From positions 1,282,001 to 1,346,000 of the forward strand of contig NZ_CP012024.1 in assembly GCF_001050115.1 (NCBI RefSeq): DNA of 64,000 bases, in the 5' to 3' direction. Source of the DNA: Bacillus smithii (GTDB taxonomy: Bacteria > Bacillota > Bacilli > Bacillales > DSM-4216). The stretch's first letter is position 1. Each line of letters begins with the position of its first letter. The notes under the pieces were generated by a model. It saw only the letters and a list, made by a program, of their open reading frames with translations, searched no databases and was not told where the DNA came from. This document shows, piece after piece, positions 1 through 7,666 of this stretch. A program made the translations under genes and the position numbers.

Positions 1-227
1 AAAATCCTTTAGCTATTTTGAAGGACATGGAAAAAGGGGTTGAAGGAGAGAAATACGAAATCATTCCGGATCGCCGTGAGGCCATTTTCAAAGCGATTAA
101 AAAAGCATCCGCCGGCGATGTCGTTGTCATTGCGGGAAAAGGCCATGAAACGTACCAAATTATCGGCGATCGAGTGCTTCATTTTGATGATCGGGAAGTA
201 GCTATTGAAGCTTTGAAGGAGAGATAA
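1..227 (+). CDS. murE: MurE C-terminal fragment (UDP-MurNAc-tripeptide synthetase)
   Basis: This is the last 74 codons of a gene that begins before the window. MurE adds the third stem-peptide residue (meso-diaminopimelate in Bacillus) to UDP-MurNAc-L-Ala-D-Glu in the cytoplasm. The visible part is the end of the Mur-ligase C-terminal domain: a segment reading [17 protein letters not shown], then [12 protein letters not shown], which is the conserved GKGHE signature of MurE. It is followed after 4 nt by a MurF-like gene and then mraY, the usual dcw context. Identification is firm. Substrate choice cannot be read here because the diaminopimelate-recognition motif lies upstream. Confidence 0.95.
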   Translation, partial: NPLAILKDMEKGVEGEKYEIIPDRREAIFKAIKKASAGDVVVIAGKGHETYQIIGDRVLHFDDREVAIEALKER

Positions 228-231
228 ATCC

Positions 232-678
232 ATGCTATTCATGAAAGAAATAGCCGGATGGTTCAAGCAAGTCGCGGGAGCCAAAATGGAGGAAATTCGA
301 ATTGAAACGGTTTCGATCACTTCCTCATTATCGATGCCAAAAGGGCTTTATTTGCCTGTTGAAGAAAATCCGAATTTTTTAGCGGCGATAAAACAAGGAG
401 CGATTGCGGCATTGTGGAACACGGACAGCCCTTTGCCGAGATCGGTGCCTAACGATTTTCCAGTTTTTCAAACACAAGATTTATTTGATGCCTTTAACAC
501 GATTGCTGAGAATTACAAGAAAAAAATAGAACAAGAAGAGTGGAAAGAAATGACAACTTTTATTTTTTATCAAAACGATCCATCATTCAATCAATATTTA
601 CCATTCCACCTAGATGATGAAAGGGAAATGGAACAGCTGTTTTCATCTATTAATCAATATGGGAAGAGGAGGGGATAA
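232..678 (+). CDS. Stand-alone MurF N-terminal-domain-like protein (148 aa)
   Basis: Residues 4-100 resemble the N-terminal substrate-binding domain of MurF, the D-Ala-D-Ala-adding ligase. [15 protein letters not shown] start, a [13 protein letters not shown] strand, an [12 protein letters not shown] segment and a [15 protein letters not shown] helix align with my memory of Bacillus MurF. The central ATPase domain with its GTNGKT P-loop and the C-terminal domain are entirely absent. The last 45 residues are polar and I do not recognise them. The frame is intact, starts with ATG 4 nt after murE behind an AAGGAG site, and is followed closely by mraY. It occupies the place that full-length murF has in many dcw clusters. 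It cannot be a ligase; it could be a relic, a binding protein or a regulator. Function unknown. Confidence 0.7.
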   Translation: MLFMKEIAGWFKQVAGAKMEEIRIETVSITSSLSMPKGLYLPVEENPNFLAAIKQGAIAALWNTDSPLPRSVPNDFPVFQTQDLFDAFNTIAENYKKKIEQEEWKEMTTFIFYQNDPSFNQYLPFHLDDEREMEQLFSSINQYGKRRG

Positions 679-680
679 CG

Positions 681-1655
681 ATGATGGAACAAGTGATTTT
701 CTATACGATCTTGATGGGGTTTTTAATCACTGTGCTTCTTTCGCCCATTTTTATCCCCTTTTTGAGAAGATTAAAATTTGGGCAAAGCATTCGCAAAGAA
801 GGGCCAAAATCCCACCAGAAAAAATCAGGCACACCAACAATGGGCGGAATCGTTATTTTACTGTCTATCATCATTACGACTCTAGTGATGACCGGAAAGT
901 TTTCCAAACCGAATGTGGAAACCTATCTATTGCTTTTTGTGACAGTTGGATTTGGTCTGCTTGGATTTTTAGATGATTTTATTAAAGTGGTGATGAAGCG
1001 GAATTTAGGGTTGACATCCAAGCAAAAATTGTTGGGTCAAATCATTATTTCCGTTATTTTTTATTTTTTCTATAAGCAGCATCATTATTCAACGGAGTTG
1101 TCCATTCCATTTACGGATATATCGGTCGATTTGGGCTGGTTGTATGTATTGTTTGTTATTTTTTGGCTTGTTGGTTTTTCCAATGCTGTCAACTTGACAG
1201 ACGGTCTTGACGGGCTTGTTTCGGGAACGAGCGCGATTGCATTCGGGGCGTTCGGAGTGTTGGCTTGGAATCAATCGCAATATGAGACAGCTGTGTTTGC
1301 GATGGCAGTGGTGGGAGCTGTGTTAGGATTTCTCGTCTTTAATGCCCACCCGGCCAAAGTGTTTATGGGAGATACCGGTTCGTTGGCGCTTGGAGGTGCG
1401 ATTGCCACCATTTCTTTGCTAACGAAGCTTGAGCTCGTCCTTCTGGTCATCGGTGCGGTGTTTGTCGCAGAGACGCTGTCTGTTATATTGCAAGTGATTT
1501 CTTTTAAAACGACCGGCAAGCGTATTTTCCGGATGAGTCCGCTGCATCATCATTTTGAGCTCGGCGGTTGGTCAGAATGGCGTGTCGTCGTGACTTTTTG
1601 GACGGCCTCTCTTATTTGTGCAGGACTAGGAATCTATATCGGAGTGTGGGACTAA
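681..1655 (+). CDS. mraY: Phospho-N-acetylmuramoyl-pentapeptide transferase MraY
   Basis: MraY transfers phospho-MurNAc-pentapeptide from UDP to undecaprenyl phosphate, making lipid I at the cytoplasmic membrane. The 324-residue protein is strongly hydrophobic, with about ten membrane segments. It shows the family motifs: an Asp pair at residues 98-99 (GFLDDF), NLTDGLDGL from residue 171, and a HHH cluster in MSPLHHHFE near the C-terminus, which belongs to the active site. The length matches the family. The start ATG lies behind a strong AGGAGGGG site 2 nt after the preceding gene, so it is co-transcribed with murE. A second in-frame ATG directly follows. Confidence 0.97.
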   Translation: MMEQVIFYTILMGFLITVLLSPIFIPFLRRLKFGQSIRKEGPKSHQKKSGTPTMGGIVILLSIIITTLVMTGKFSKPNVETYLLLFVTVGFGLLGFLDDFIKVVMKRNLGLTSKQKLLGQIIISVIFYFFYKQHHYSTELSIPFTDISVDLGWLYVLFVIFWLVGFSNAVNLTDGLDGLVSGTSAIAFGAFGVLAWNQSQYETAVFAMAVVGAVLGFLVFNAHPAKVFMGDTGSLALGGAIATISLLTKLELVLLVIGAVFVAETLSVILQVISFKTTGKRIFRMSPLHHHFELGGWSEWRVVVTFWTASLICAGLGIYIGVWD

Positions 1656-3008
1656 TTGAAAACGATCACTAAATTTCAGCATAAAAAAGTATTAGTATTG
1701 GGCCTCGCCAAAAGCGGAGCAAGCGCGGCTTCACTTCTACATAAGCTTGGCGCATTTGTCACAGTAAACGATAAAAAACCTTTGCAGGAAAATCCTCAAG
1801 CCCAAGATTTACTGGAACAGGGCATAAAGGTGATCACGGGTTCCCATCCCATCGAATTGTTGGATGAGGGATATGAGTATATCGTCAAAAATCCCGGCAT
1901 TCCTTATTCGAACCCTCTTGTTCGGGGGGCTTTGGAACGTGGGATTCCGATTTTGACGGAAATAGAATTGGCTTATTTAATTTCGGAAGCTCCTATCATC
2001 GGCATTACCGGCACGAACGGCAAGACAACGACAACGACGTTAATTTTCGAGATGTTAGAAAAGGATGGGAAGCGGCCGCTTATCGCCGGAAATATTGGAA
2101 AAGTAGCTTCTAAAGTTGCCCAAAAGGCAACGGAAGAGAATATAGTGGTCATGGAATTGTCTTCTTTTCAGCTGATGGGGATTGATACGTTCAGGCCTCA
2201 TATTTCCATTATTACGAATTTGTATGAGGCTCATCTTGATTACCATGGAACAAAAGAAGAATATGCAAAAGCGAAAGCGAATATTACGAGAAATCAAACA
2301 GAAGACGATTATCTGATTATCAATGGCGATCAAGAAGAACTAATTGAACTGACGAAATTTTCCAAAGCGAAAAAAGTTCTATTTTCCACTAAACGGGTGA
2401 TTGAGGACGGAGCTTATATCCAAGACGGCATCGTCTATTTCCGTGGTGAAAAATTGATCGATACAGAGGAAATTGCTCTCCCGGGATCCCATAATTTAGA
2501 AAATATACTGGCTGCAGTTGCAGCCGTTAAATTGGCCGGCGGGGGAAATGAAGCGATTCGAAACGTGTTAAAAGTTTTCGCTGGAGTAAAACATCGCACT
2601 CAATATGTCGGTGAAGTGAATGGCCGAAAATTTTACAACGATTCGAAGGCAACGAATACGTTGGCGACTAAAGCCGCTTTAAGCGCCTTTCAAAGCCCGA
2701 TTATTCTCCTTGCAGGCGGTCTGGACCGCGGAAACGGTTTTGACGATCTTATTCCTTATTTAAAAAATGTGAAAGCTGTCATTACATTTGGACAAACAGC
2801 AGAAAAAATTTCCGAAACGGCGCGCAAAGCGGGCATTAAAACGATTGTTCATGCGGAGAATGTGAGCGATGCAGTGCCAAAAGCATATCAGTTATCAGAG
2901 AAAGGGGACATTATTCTGTTATCGCCGGCATGCGCCAGCTGGGATCAGTATAAAACTTTCGAACAACGCGGTGATATTTTTATTGAGGCTGTGCATAGAC
3001 TGAAGTAA
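1656..3008 (+). CDS. murD: UDP-N-acetylmuramoylalanine-D-glutamate ligase MurD
   Basis: MurD is the ATP-dependent cytoplasmic ligase that adds D-glutamate to UDP-MurNAc-L-Ala. The 450-residue protein has the three Mur-ligase domains: an N-terminal Rossmann-like part with [10 protein letters not shown], an ATP-binding P-loop GTNGKTT at residues 119-125, and a C-terminal domain containing the NDSKATN motif. Length is typical. The gene starts with TTG immediately after the mraY stop codon, with a GGAG element about 12 nt upstream, so coupling to mraY is likely. No anomaly was seen in the frame. Confidence 0.96.
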   Translation: MKTITKFQHKKVLVLGLAKSGASAASLLHKLGAFVTVNDKKPLQENPQAQDLLEQGIKVITGSHPIELLDEGYEYIVKNPGIPYSNPLVRGALERGIPILTEIELAYLISEAPIIGITGTNGKTTTTTLIFEMLEKDGKRPLIAGNIGKVASKVAQKATEENIVVMELSSFQLMGIDTFRPHISIITNLYEAHLDYHGTKEEYAKAKANITRNQTEDDYLIINGDQEELIELTKFSKAKKVLFSTKRVIEDGAYIQDGIVYFRGEKLIDTEEIALPGSHNLENILAAVAAVKLAGGGNEAIRNVLKVFAGVKHRTQYVGEVNGRKFYNDSKATNTLATKAALSAFQSPIILLAGGLDRGNGFDDLIPYLKNVKAVITFGQTAEKISETARKAGIKTIVHAENVSDAVPKAYQLSEKGDIILLSPACASWDQYKTFEQRGDIFIEAVHRLK

Positions 3009-3046
3009 GAGCTTGTCTAGTGGATGCACGGACCCAACAAAGAATT

Positions 3047-3106
3047 AACACCTACGATCGGCTAATTTCGTGCTGATTAGCTCAAATCTATGTCTATCGA
3101 GGTGTT
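3047..3106 (+). promoter_or_regulatory. Nested leader hairpin pairing with the spoVE ribosome-binding site
   Basis: AACACCT (3047-3053) plus CGAT (3055-3058) can pair with ATCGAGGTGTT (3096-3106): eleven base pairs with one bulged A at 3054. Inside it, GCTAAT (3061-3066) pairs with ATTAGC (3076-3081). The 3' arm contains GAGGTG (3099-3104), the only good Shine-Dalgarno sequence before the proposed TTG start at 3111. The structure would therefore hide the spoVE ribosome-binding site. The pairing is seen in the sequence; its regulatory role is inference. Confidence 0.5.
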
Positions 3107-3110
3107 GGCT

Positions 3111-4211
3111 TTGTCTTACAAAAAGTCTTCCCCGGACTTTGTTTTAATTGTACTGACACTTAGTCTTTTGGCCATTGGGCTCATCATGGTTTACAGCGCC
3201 AGCGCCGTTTGGGCGGAATATAAGTTTGGTGATTCATTTTATTTTGCAAAAAGGCAGCTGCTTTTTGCCGGCGCTGGCGTCATGGCGATGTTCTTTCTCA
3301 TGAACGTGGAGTATTGGATATGGCGTTCATGGTCAAAAGTCATTCTGCTTGTTTGTTTTGCATTGCTCATTCTTGTGCTAGTGCCGGGAGTGGGAACAGT
3401 CAGAAACGGTTCGCGAAGCTGGATCGGGGTCGGTGCGTTTTCCATCCAGCCATCCGAGTTTATGAAACTGGCTATGATCGTTTTTTTGGCAAAATATTTA
3501 TCAGAACGGCAAAAGTACATTACCTCTTTTAAAAAAGGGCTGGTACCTACATTGTCTTTAGTGTTTTTGGCCTTTGGACTCATTATGCTCCAGCCGGATC
3601 TTGGAACAGGAACTGTCATGGTGGGCACATGCATTGTGATGATCTTTATCTCCGGTGCTCAAATCAAACATTTCGCTGGCTTTGCTTTTGTCGGGCTGAT
3701 TGGTTTTGCGGGTCTTATTCTTTCGGCACCTTATCGGATGAACCGCATTACCTCTTATCTGGATCCGTGGTCTGATCCACTGGGAACCGGTTTTCAGATC
3801 ATACAATCGATGTATGCTATTGGACCAGGAGGATTATTTGGGCTGGGCTTGGGAGAAAGCCGGCAAAAATTTTTCTATTTGCCGGAGCCGCAAAACGATT
3901 TTATTTTTGCCATCTTAGCGGAAGAATTGGGGTTTATCGGCGGCAGCATTGTGCTCCTTTTATTTACGCTTTTATTATGGAGGGGCATACGCGTTGCATT
4001 GGGGGCTCCAGATTTGTATGGAAGTTTTTTGGCAGTGGGCATTATTTCCATGGTGGCCATCCAAGTCATGATCAATGTGGGCGTGGTGACCGGATTGATG
4101 CCGGTCACCGGCATCACCCTTCCTTTCTTGAGTTATGGCGGTTCTTCCTTGACGCTTGTATTAGCAGCCATTGGGATTCTTTTAAATGTAAGTCGTTATT
4201 CCCGATATTAA
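3111..4211 (+). CDS. spoVE: Spore-cortex SEDS glycosyltransferase/flippase SpoVE (FtsW/RodA family)
   Basis: SpoVE is a polytopic membrane protein of the SEDS family, required to make spore cortex peptidoglycan with the transpeptidase SpoVD. The sequence shows about ten membrane segments and the family signatures: MVYSASAVWA in helix 1, SRSWIGVGAFSIQPSEFMK, LQPDLGTG, and ITLPFLSYGGSS near the end. I chose TTG 3111 because GAGGTG lies 6 nt upstream and the resulting 366 residues equal the length I recall for B. subtilis SpoVE. An in-frame ATG at 3090 lacks a ribosome-binding site. The gene is followed by its own terminator. A vegetative FtsW role cannot be excluded from sequence alone. Confidence 0.9.
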   Translation: MSYKKSSPDFVLIVLTLSLLAIGLIMVYSASAVWAEYKFGDSFYFAKRQLLFAGAGVMAMFFLMNVEYWIWRSWSKVILLVCFALLILVLVPGVGTVRNGSRSWIGVGAFSIQPSEFMKLAMIVFLAKYLSERQKYITSFKKGLVPTLSLVFLAFGLIMLQPDLGTGTVMVGTCIVMIFISGAQIKHFAGFAFVGLIGFAGLILSAPYRMNRITSYLDPWSDPLGTGFQIIQSMYAIGPGGLFGLGLGESRQKFFYLPEPQNDFIFAILAEELGFIGGSIVLLLFTLLLWRGIRVALGAPDLYGSFLAVGIISMVAIQVMINVGVVTGLMPVTGITLPFLSYGGSSLTLVLAAIGILLNVSRYSRY

Positions 4212-4250
4212 AAAACTGGAGACCTTATCTTTTAAGGTTTCCAGTTTTTT
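4211..4250 (+). terminator. Rho-independent terminator after spoVE
   Basis: AAAAACTGGAGACCTTA pairs with TAAGGTTTCCAGTTTTT with a single G-U pair, leaving a short loop and ending in a T tract. It begins at the last base of the spoVE stop codon. A group II intron is inserted 4 nt downstream of the stem-T tract, which is the known target preference of group IIC introns. Confidence 0.85.
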
Positions 4251-4254
4251 GTAT

Positions 4255-4894
4255 GTGCGCCCGGCATGTACATGAACTATAGGGTGTAAGTCCCGAACCC
4301 CGAAGACAGAAGTAGAGGTTAGCCAAGAGCAAGGGTGTCCGTGGTGACGCGGAATCTGAAGGAAGCTGGAGGCAAAACACCGGTCCGAGGAACACGAACC
4401 TCATATAAGGCTAGGTATGATTGAGTGAGTTTGCATAACAAAACAAAGCTCTTTCTGTCGAAGGTCATATCGAGTAAATGAGGCGGATAGATGGTGTGAA
4501 AGTGCATGTACTTACCCGGGGAGGTCTGGCGGATATGTGAAGTACTCTTCATAACCTACTTAGTGATAAGTAGCTGAACCGTCAGAAGTCAGCAGAGGTC
4601 ATAGTATTAGTTGGTCTAGAACAACTAAGAAGGACCGAACAATTAAGAGAGAATAGCCCTTGGTATTCAGTGAGTCATGATGAACACAGAAAACGTAGTA
4701 CCTCACTTGAGGGAGGAAGCGGTGAATCCCGTGGGAGACCTCTTGGAGGGTGGAGTGACCACTGGCATAAAGAGAACAGCTATTCACGGAAGTTATAAAG
4801 ACTTGCGTCAATTATCTTAATTGAACCGCCGTATACGGAACCGTACGTACGGTGGTGTGAGAGGACGGGAGTTAATCGCTCCCTCCTACTCGAT
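4255..4894 (+). mobile_element. Group IIC intron ribozyme lacking a reverse-transcriptase gene
   Basis: The 640-nt element starts GTGCGCCCGGCATG. It continues with blocks I recognise from the Oceanobacillus iheyensis group IIC ribozyme: TATAGGGTGTAAGTCCCGAA, AAGGGTGTCCGTGGTGAC, GAACACGAAC, GAGTTTGCATAACAAAACAA and TTACCCGGGGAGGTCTGG. Domain V is at about 4822-4862 (GAACCGCCGTATACG...GTACGTACGGTGGTGTGAG), with the CGC-type triad of class C. Domain VI follows (4863-4894), with a candidate branch-point A at 4888, and the element ends in AT. Domain IV (about 4594-4820) holds no reverse-transcriptase motifs. Mobility would need a maturase from elsewhere. Position directly after a terminator fits class C insertion. 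The intron separates spoVE from murG. Confidence 0.88.
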
Positions 4895-5140
4895 TTTTTG
4901 GGCATCTTTCATCATTCAGAAGACGAGAATCCTTGTTATTTAACAAAATGCTTACAAGATATGTTACAATGTTGCAATTTCTATTAAATTGTATTTGCGC
5001 ATGGACATTCATTCGCTAAAATATAGTATGATAATGTAGTCGACCTTTGTGAACGTGTTTTCCGAAAAAGAAACAGGATGTGGATTGACTATCATGAATA
5101 CGTACATAACAGTGAAAGAAGAATTTGAGGTGAAAAGAAT
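4895..5140 (+). promoter_or_regulatory. murG upstream region with weak candidate SigA promoters
   Basis: The 246 nt between the intron and murG contain no gene. Two AT-rich promoter-like sites are visible: TTAACA (4940-4945) with TACAAT (4965-4970) at 19-nt spacing, and TATGATAAT (5027-5035) preceded by a poor -35 TGGACA (5002-5007). A separate murG promoter is expected because the spoVE terminator and the intron interrupt the upstream transcript. Neither site is a strong match, so exact assignment is uncertain. Confidence 0.4.
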
Positions 5141-6247
5141 ATGAAAATCGTCGTCAGTGGCGGCGGTACTGGAGGGCATATTTACCCGGCTTTGGCTCTC
5201 ATCAGGACCATAAAAGAAAAACATGCCGAAACTTCTTTTTTGTATATCGGAACAGAGAAGGGATTAGAATCAAAGCTTGTTCCGAGAGAAGGAATTGAGT
5301 TTCGCTCTATTCATATTACGGGTTTTAAACGTTCTCTTTCTTTTGAAAACGTGAAAACGGTGGCTCGTTTTCTAAAGGGTGTAAGAGAATGCAAGAAGTG
5401 GCTGAAAGAGTATAAGCCGGATATTGTCATCGGTACCGGCGGCTATGTGTGCGGACCGGTCGTATACGCCGCGTCGAAATTACATATTCCCACCATCATA
5501 CACGAACAAAACAGCGTTCCTGGTTTAACCAATAAATTTTTAAGCAAATATGTTGATAAAATAGCGGTTTGTTTTGAGGCAGCCGAGGAATTTTTCCCAC
5601 GGGAAAAAGTCATTTTGACTGGAAATCCCCGGGCTTCCGAAGTGGTTTCTGCGGAGAAAAATGGGGCTTTGCGTGCATTTGGATTAAAAGAAAATGTTCC
5701 TACTGTGCTTATTTTTGGCGGAAGCAGGGGAGCAAGACCTTTAAATGAAGCAGTCGTCAAATCGCTGCCTGTGTTAGGAAACAAACCGTATCAAATTTTG
5801 TATATAACAGGAGAAATCCATTTTGAGAATGTCAAAAAGGAAGTCTCTTTAGCAGGAAAGCCGTCCAATGTCGCTATTGCTCCGTTTGTCCATAATATGC
5901 CGGAGATATTAAAAGAAGTAGATTTGGTTGTTTCTCGTGCCGGAGCAACTACTTTAGCAGAACTAACGGCGCTTGGAGTACCGAGCATCTTAATTCCGAG
6001 CCCTTATGTGACGAACAACCATCAAGAAAAAAATGCTCGGACTTTAGCCGATAAAGGAGCGGCAGTATTGCTTTTAGAAAAAGAATTGTCACCGGAGCGG
6101 CTGGTCAAGGAGCTGGATGCCGTTTTAACAAACGAGAATCGACTGAAAAAAATGAAGCAAGCTTCTTCCAAATTGGGAATTCCAGATGCATCTGATCGAT
6201 TATACCAAGTAATGGTTGAACTGGCGAACTCATCGGATCCCCAATAA
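5141..6247 (+). CDS. murG: UDP-GlcNAc transferase MurG (lipid II synthesis)
   Basis: MurG adds GlcNAc to lipid I on the inner face of the membrane, giving lipid II. It is a GT-B glycosyltransferase. Visible motifs are the N-terminal glycine loop [12 protein letters not shown] (residues 6-17), [10 protein letters not shown] around residue 97, HEQNSVPG at 121-128, a second glycine-rich loop [13 protein letters not shown], and the C-terminal [13 protein letters not shown] and NNHQEKNA sugar-nucleotide-binding segments. At 368 residues it is of normal size. ATG 5141 follows a purine-rich GAGGTGAAAAG site. In B. subtilis murB follows directly; here it does not, and divIB is next. Confidence 0.96.
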   Translation: MKIVVSGGGTGGHIYPALALIRTIKEKHAETSFLYIGTEKGLESKLVPREGIEFRSIHITGFKRSLSFENVKTVARFLKGVRECKKWLKEYKPDIVIGTGGYVCGPVVYAASKLHIPTIIHEQNSVPGLTNKFLSKYVDKIAVCFEAAEEFFPREKVILTGNPRASEVVSAEKNGALRAFGLKENVPTVLIFGGSRGARPLNEAVVKSLPVLGNKPYQILYITGEIHFENVKKEVSLAGKPSNVAIAPFVHNMPEILKEVDLVVSRAGATTLAELTALGVPSILIPSPYVTNNHQEKNARTLADKGAAVLLLEKELSPERLVKELDAVLTNENRLKKMKQASSKLGIPDASDRLYQVMVELANSSDPQ

Positions 6248-6392
6248 GGCCGATTAATCCTAGCTGCGTGTCCGTACAAGAAAATAGGATGAATCAACTG
6301 TACTATGCGCCGTGTGTTTCCTGGCCTTGGACAAGGTGAGCAGAGGGAACATGCTCCTAGTATCTGTTCAGCAACATCAGGGAGGGAATGGA

Positions 6393-7160
6393 GTGGAAAA
6401 TGGGAAAATCGTCTCGTTGGAGGATCGGATTCCTAGATTAAAAGAATATCGCAAAAGGAAGGCGAATCGCCGGCTGATTTTACTTCTTTTTCTTTTTTTC
6501 TTATTAGTGTTGTCAGTGGTCTATTTTTTGTCGCCTATCAGCCATGTAAAAGAAGTGACTGTTTCTGGAAACCATGTGCTGAAAACGAAAGATATTATCA
6601 AATGGAGCAATATTGAAAATGGAATGAGCATTTGGAAATTGAACAAGGACGATGTGGAAAAACGGCTAAAAAAAATACCCGAAATTAAATCATCAGACAT
6701 ATCCGTCCGGTTCCCGAACCGTATCCATATTAAAATCAAGGAAATGAAGCAAATCGGCTATCTCGCGAATGGCGACACATATGAACCGGTTCTGGAAAAC
6801 GGACGTGTGATAAAAGAAAAAACTGTAAAGATTCCAAAACAATTACCCATTCTATTTGATTTTAAAAAAGATGATGTTTTAAAAGAAATGGTGAAATCGT
6901 TAAACGAATTGCCGGTTGAAATCGTCAATTCCATTTCAGAGATACACTACACACCGAAAAAAACGGATCGCTATCATATAACGCTTTATATGAATGATGG
7001 TTATGAAGTAAGAGCAACACTTGAGACGTTTTCGAAAAAAATGGTGTATTATCCTTCCATTGTTAGTCAATTGGATCCGAAAGTAAAAGGAGTTATCGAT
7101 TTAGAAGTAGGTACTTTTTTTCAATCCTATAAAGGAGAAAAGAAACAAAACAATAGATAA
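6393..7160 (+). CDS. divIB: Cell-division protein DivIB/FtsQ
   Basis: DivIB is a bitopic division protein that works with FtsL and DivIC at the septum. The 255-residue protein begins with a basic cytoplasmic segment (LEDRIPRLKEYRKRKANRR), has one membrane helix at about residues 29-50, then a POTRA domain starting ISHVKEVTVSGNHVLKTKDI, and a beta domain with LYMNDGYEVRAT. I chose GTG 6393 because GGAGGG (6381-6386) lies 6 nt upstream and the N-terminus then matches Bacillus DivIB. An upstream in-frame ATG (6312) would add 27 residues with no homology. The 145 nt before it contain no gene. Confidence 0.93.
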   Translation: MENGKIVSLEDRIPRLKEYRKRKANRRLILLLFLFFLLVLSVVYFLSPISHVKEVTVSGNHVLKTKDIIKWSNIENGMSIWKLNKDDVEKRLKKIPEIKSSDISVRFPNRIHIKIKEMKQIGYLANGDTYEPVLENGRVIKEKTVKIPKQLPILFDFKKDDVLKEMVKSLNELPVEIVNSISEIHYTPKKTDRYHITLYMNDGYEVRATLETFSKKMVYYPSIVSQLDPKVKGVIDLEVGTFFQSYKGEKKQNNR

Positions 7161-7666
7161 AGGAAAGAAAGGTCGTTAGGTCATAAGAACTATTTTTGTT
7201 CATGAAAGAAATTTTTTTTTGCTATGGTTTCCGTAAAAAATACAATATTTATGTACCGTTGAAATTCGGAAAAAGCGATTAATGAATGGAAACGTATGGC
7301 AAAAACTATTTTTAACTGTCCTATTGCGTTCTGGGTGGATAACTGACATAAAGTTTAAGGATGGGCGGGAGTGAAAGAAAAAAGAAAAACGACGTAGGAG
7401 AAAATCCTTTAGCTAAATTTCGCTTTTCTCCCTTTGAATCTTAGTGTAGACTTGTATTTAGCATACTTTTGCCATTGCATCGCAATAAACTTTTTTAAAA
7501 AAATTTTCATGAAGATGCAAAGCTATGAGCGATGAAAAAAATTCATATTTTTTAAAGGGAAATAAGTAAAAAATGACGAATAACTTAACAAGGTATTTAC
7601 AAGAATTGGTCAATTGTTGTTCACAATCGGATTACGCTGGATGTAAGATAAAGGAGGTGCCAGAGA
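7161..7666. other. 506-nt gene-free region before ftsA
   Basis: No plausible gene is present where B. subtilis has ylxW, ylxX and sbp. The region is AT-rich with long A and T runs around 7480-7570. A hairpin, GGAGAAAA (7397-7404) with TTTTCTCC (7424-7431), has a palindromic TTTAGCTAAA in its loop and no T tract after it. A candidate ftsA promoter is TTCACA (7620-7625) with TAAGAT (7644-7649) at 18-nt spacing, but it leaves only a very short leader. Upstream ftsAZ promoters are likely; I could not fix their positions. Confidence 0.5.

Noticed and set aside
4677-4820. A 47-codon frame inside the intron as a protein-coding gene
   Set aside because: It has no clear ribosome-binding site, no recognisable motif and overlaps the ribozyme; reported only as part of domain IV.
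7401-7415. A 15-nt sequence, AAAATCCTTTAGCTA, identical to positions 1-15
   Set aside because: In 64 kb one or two chance 15-nt matches are expected; there is no extension of the match on either side.
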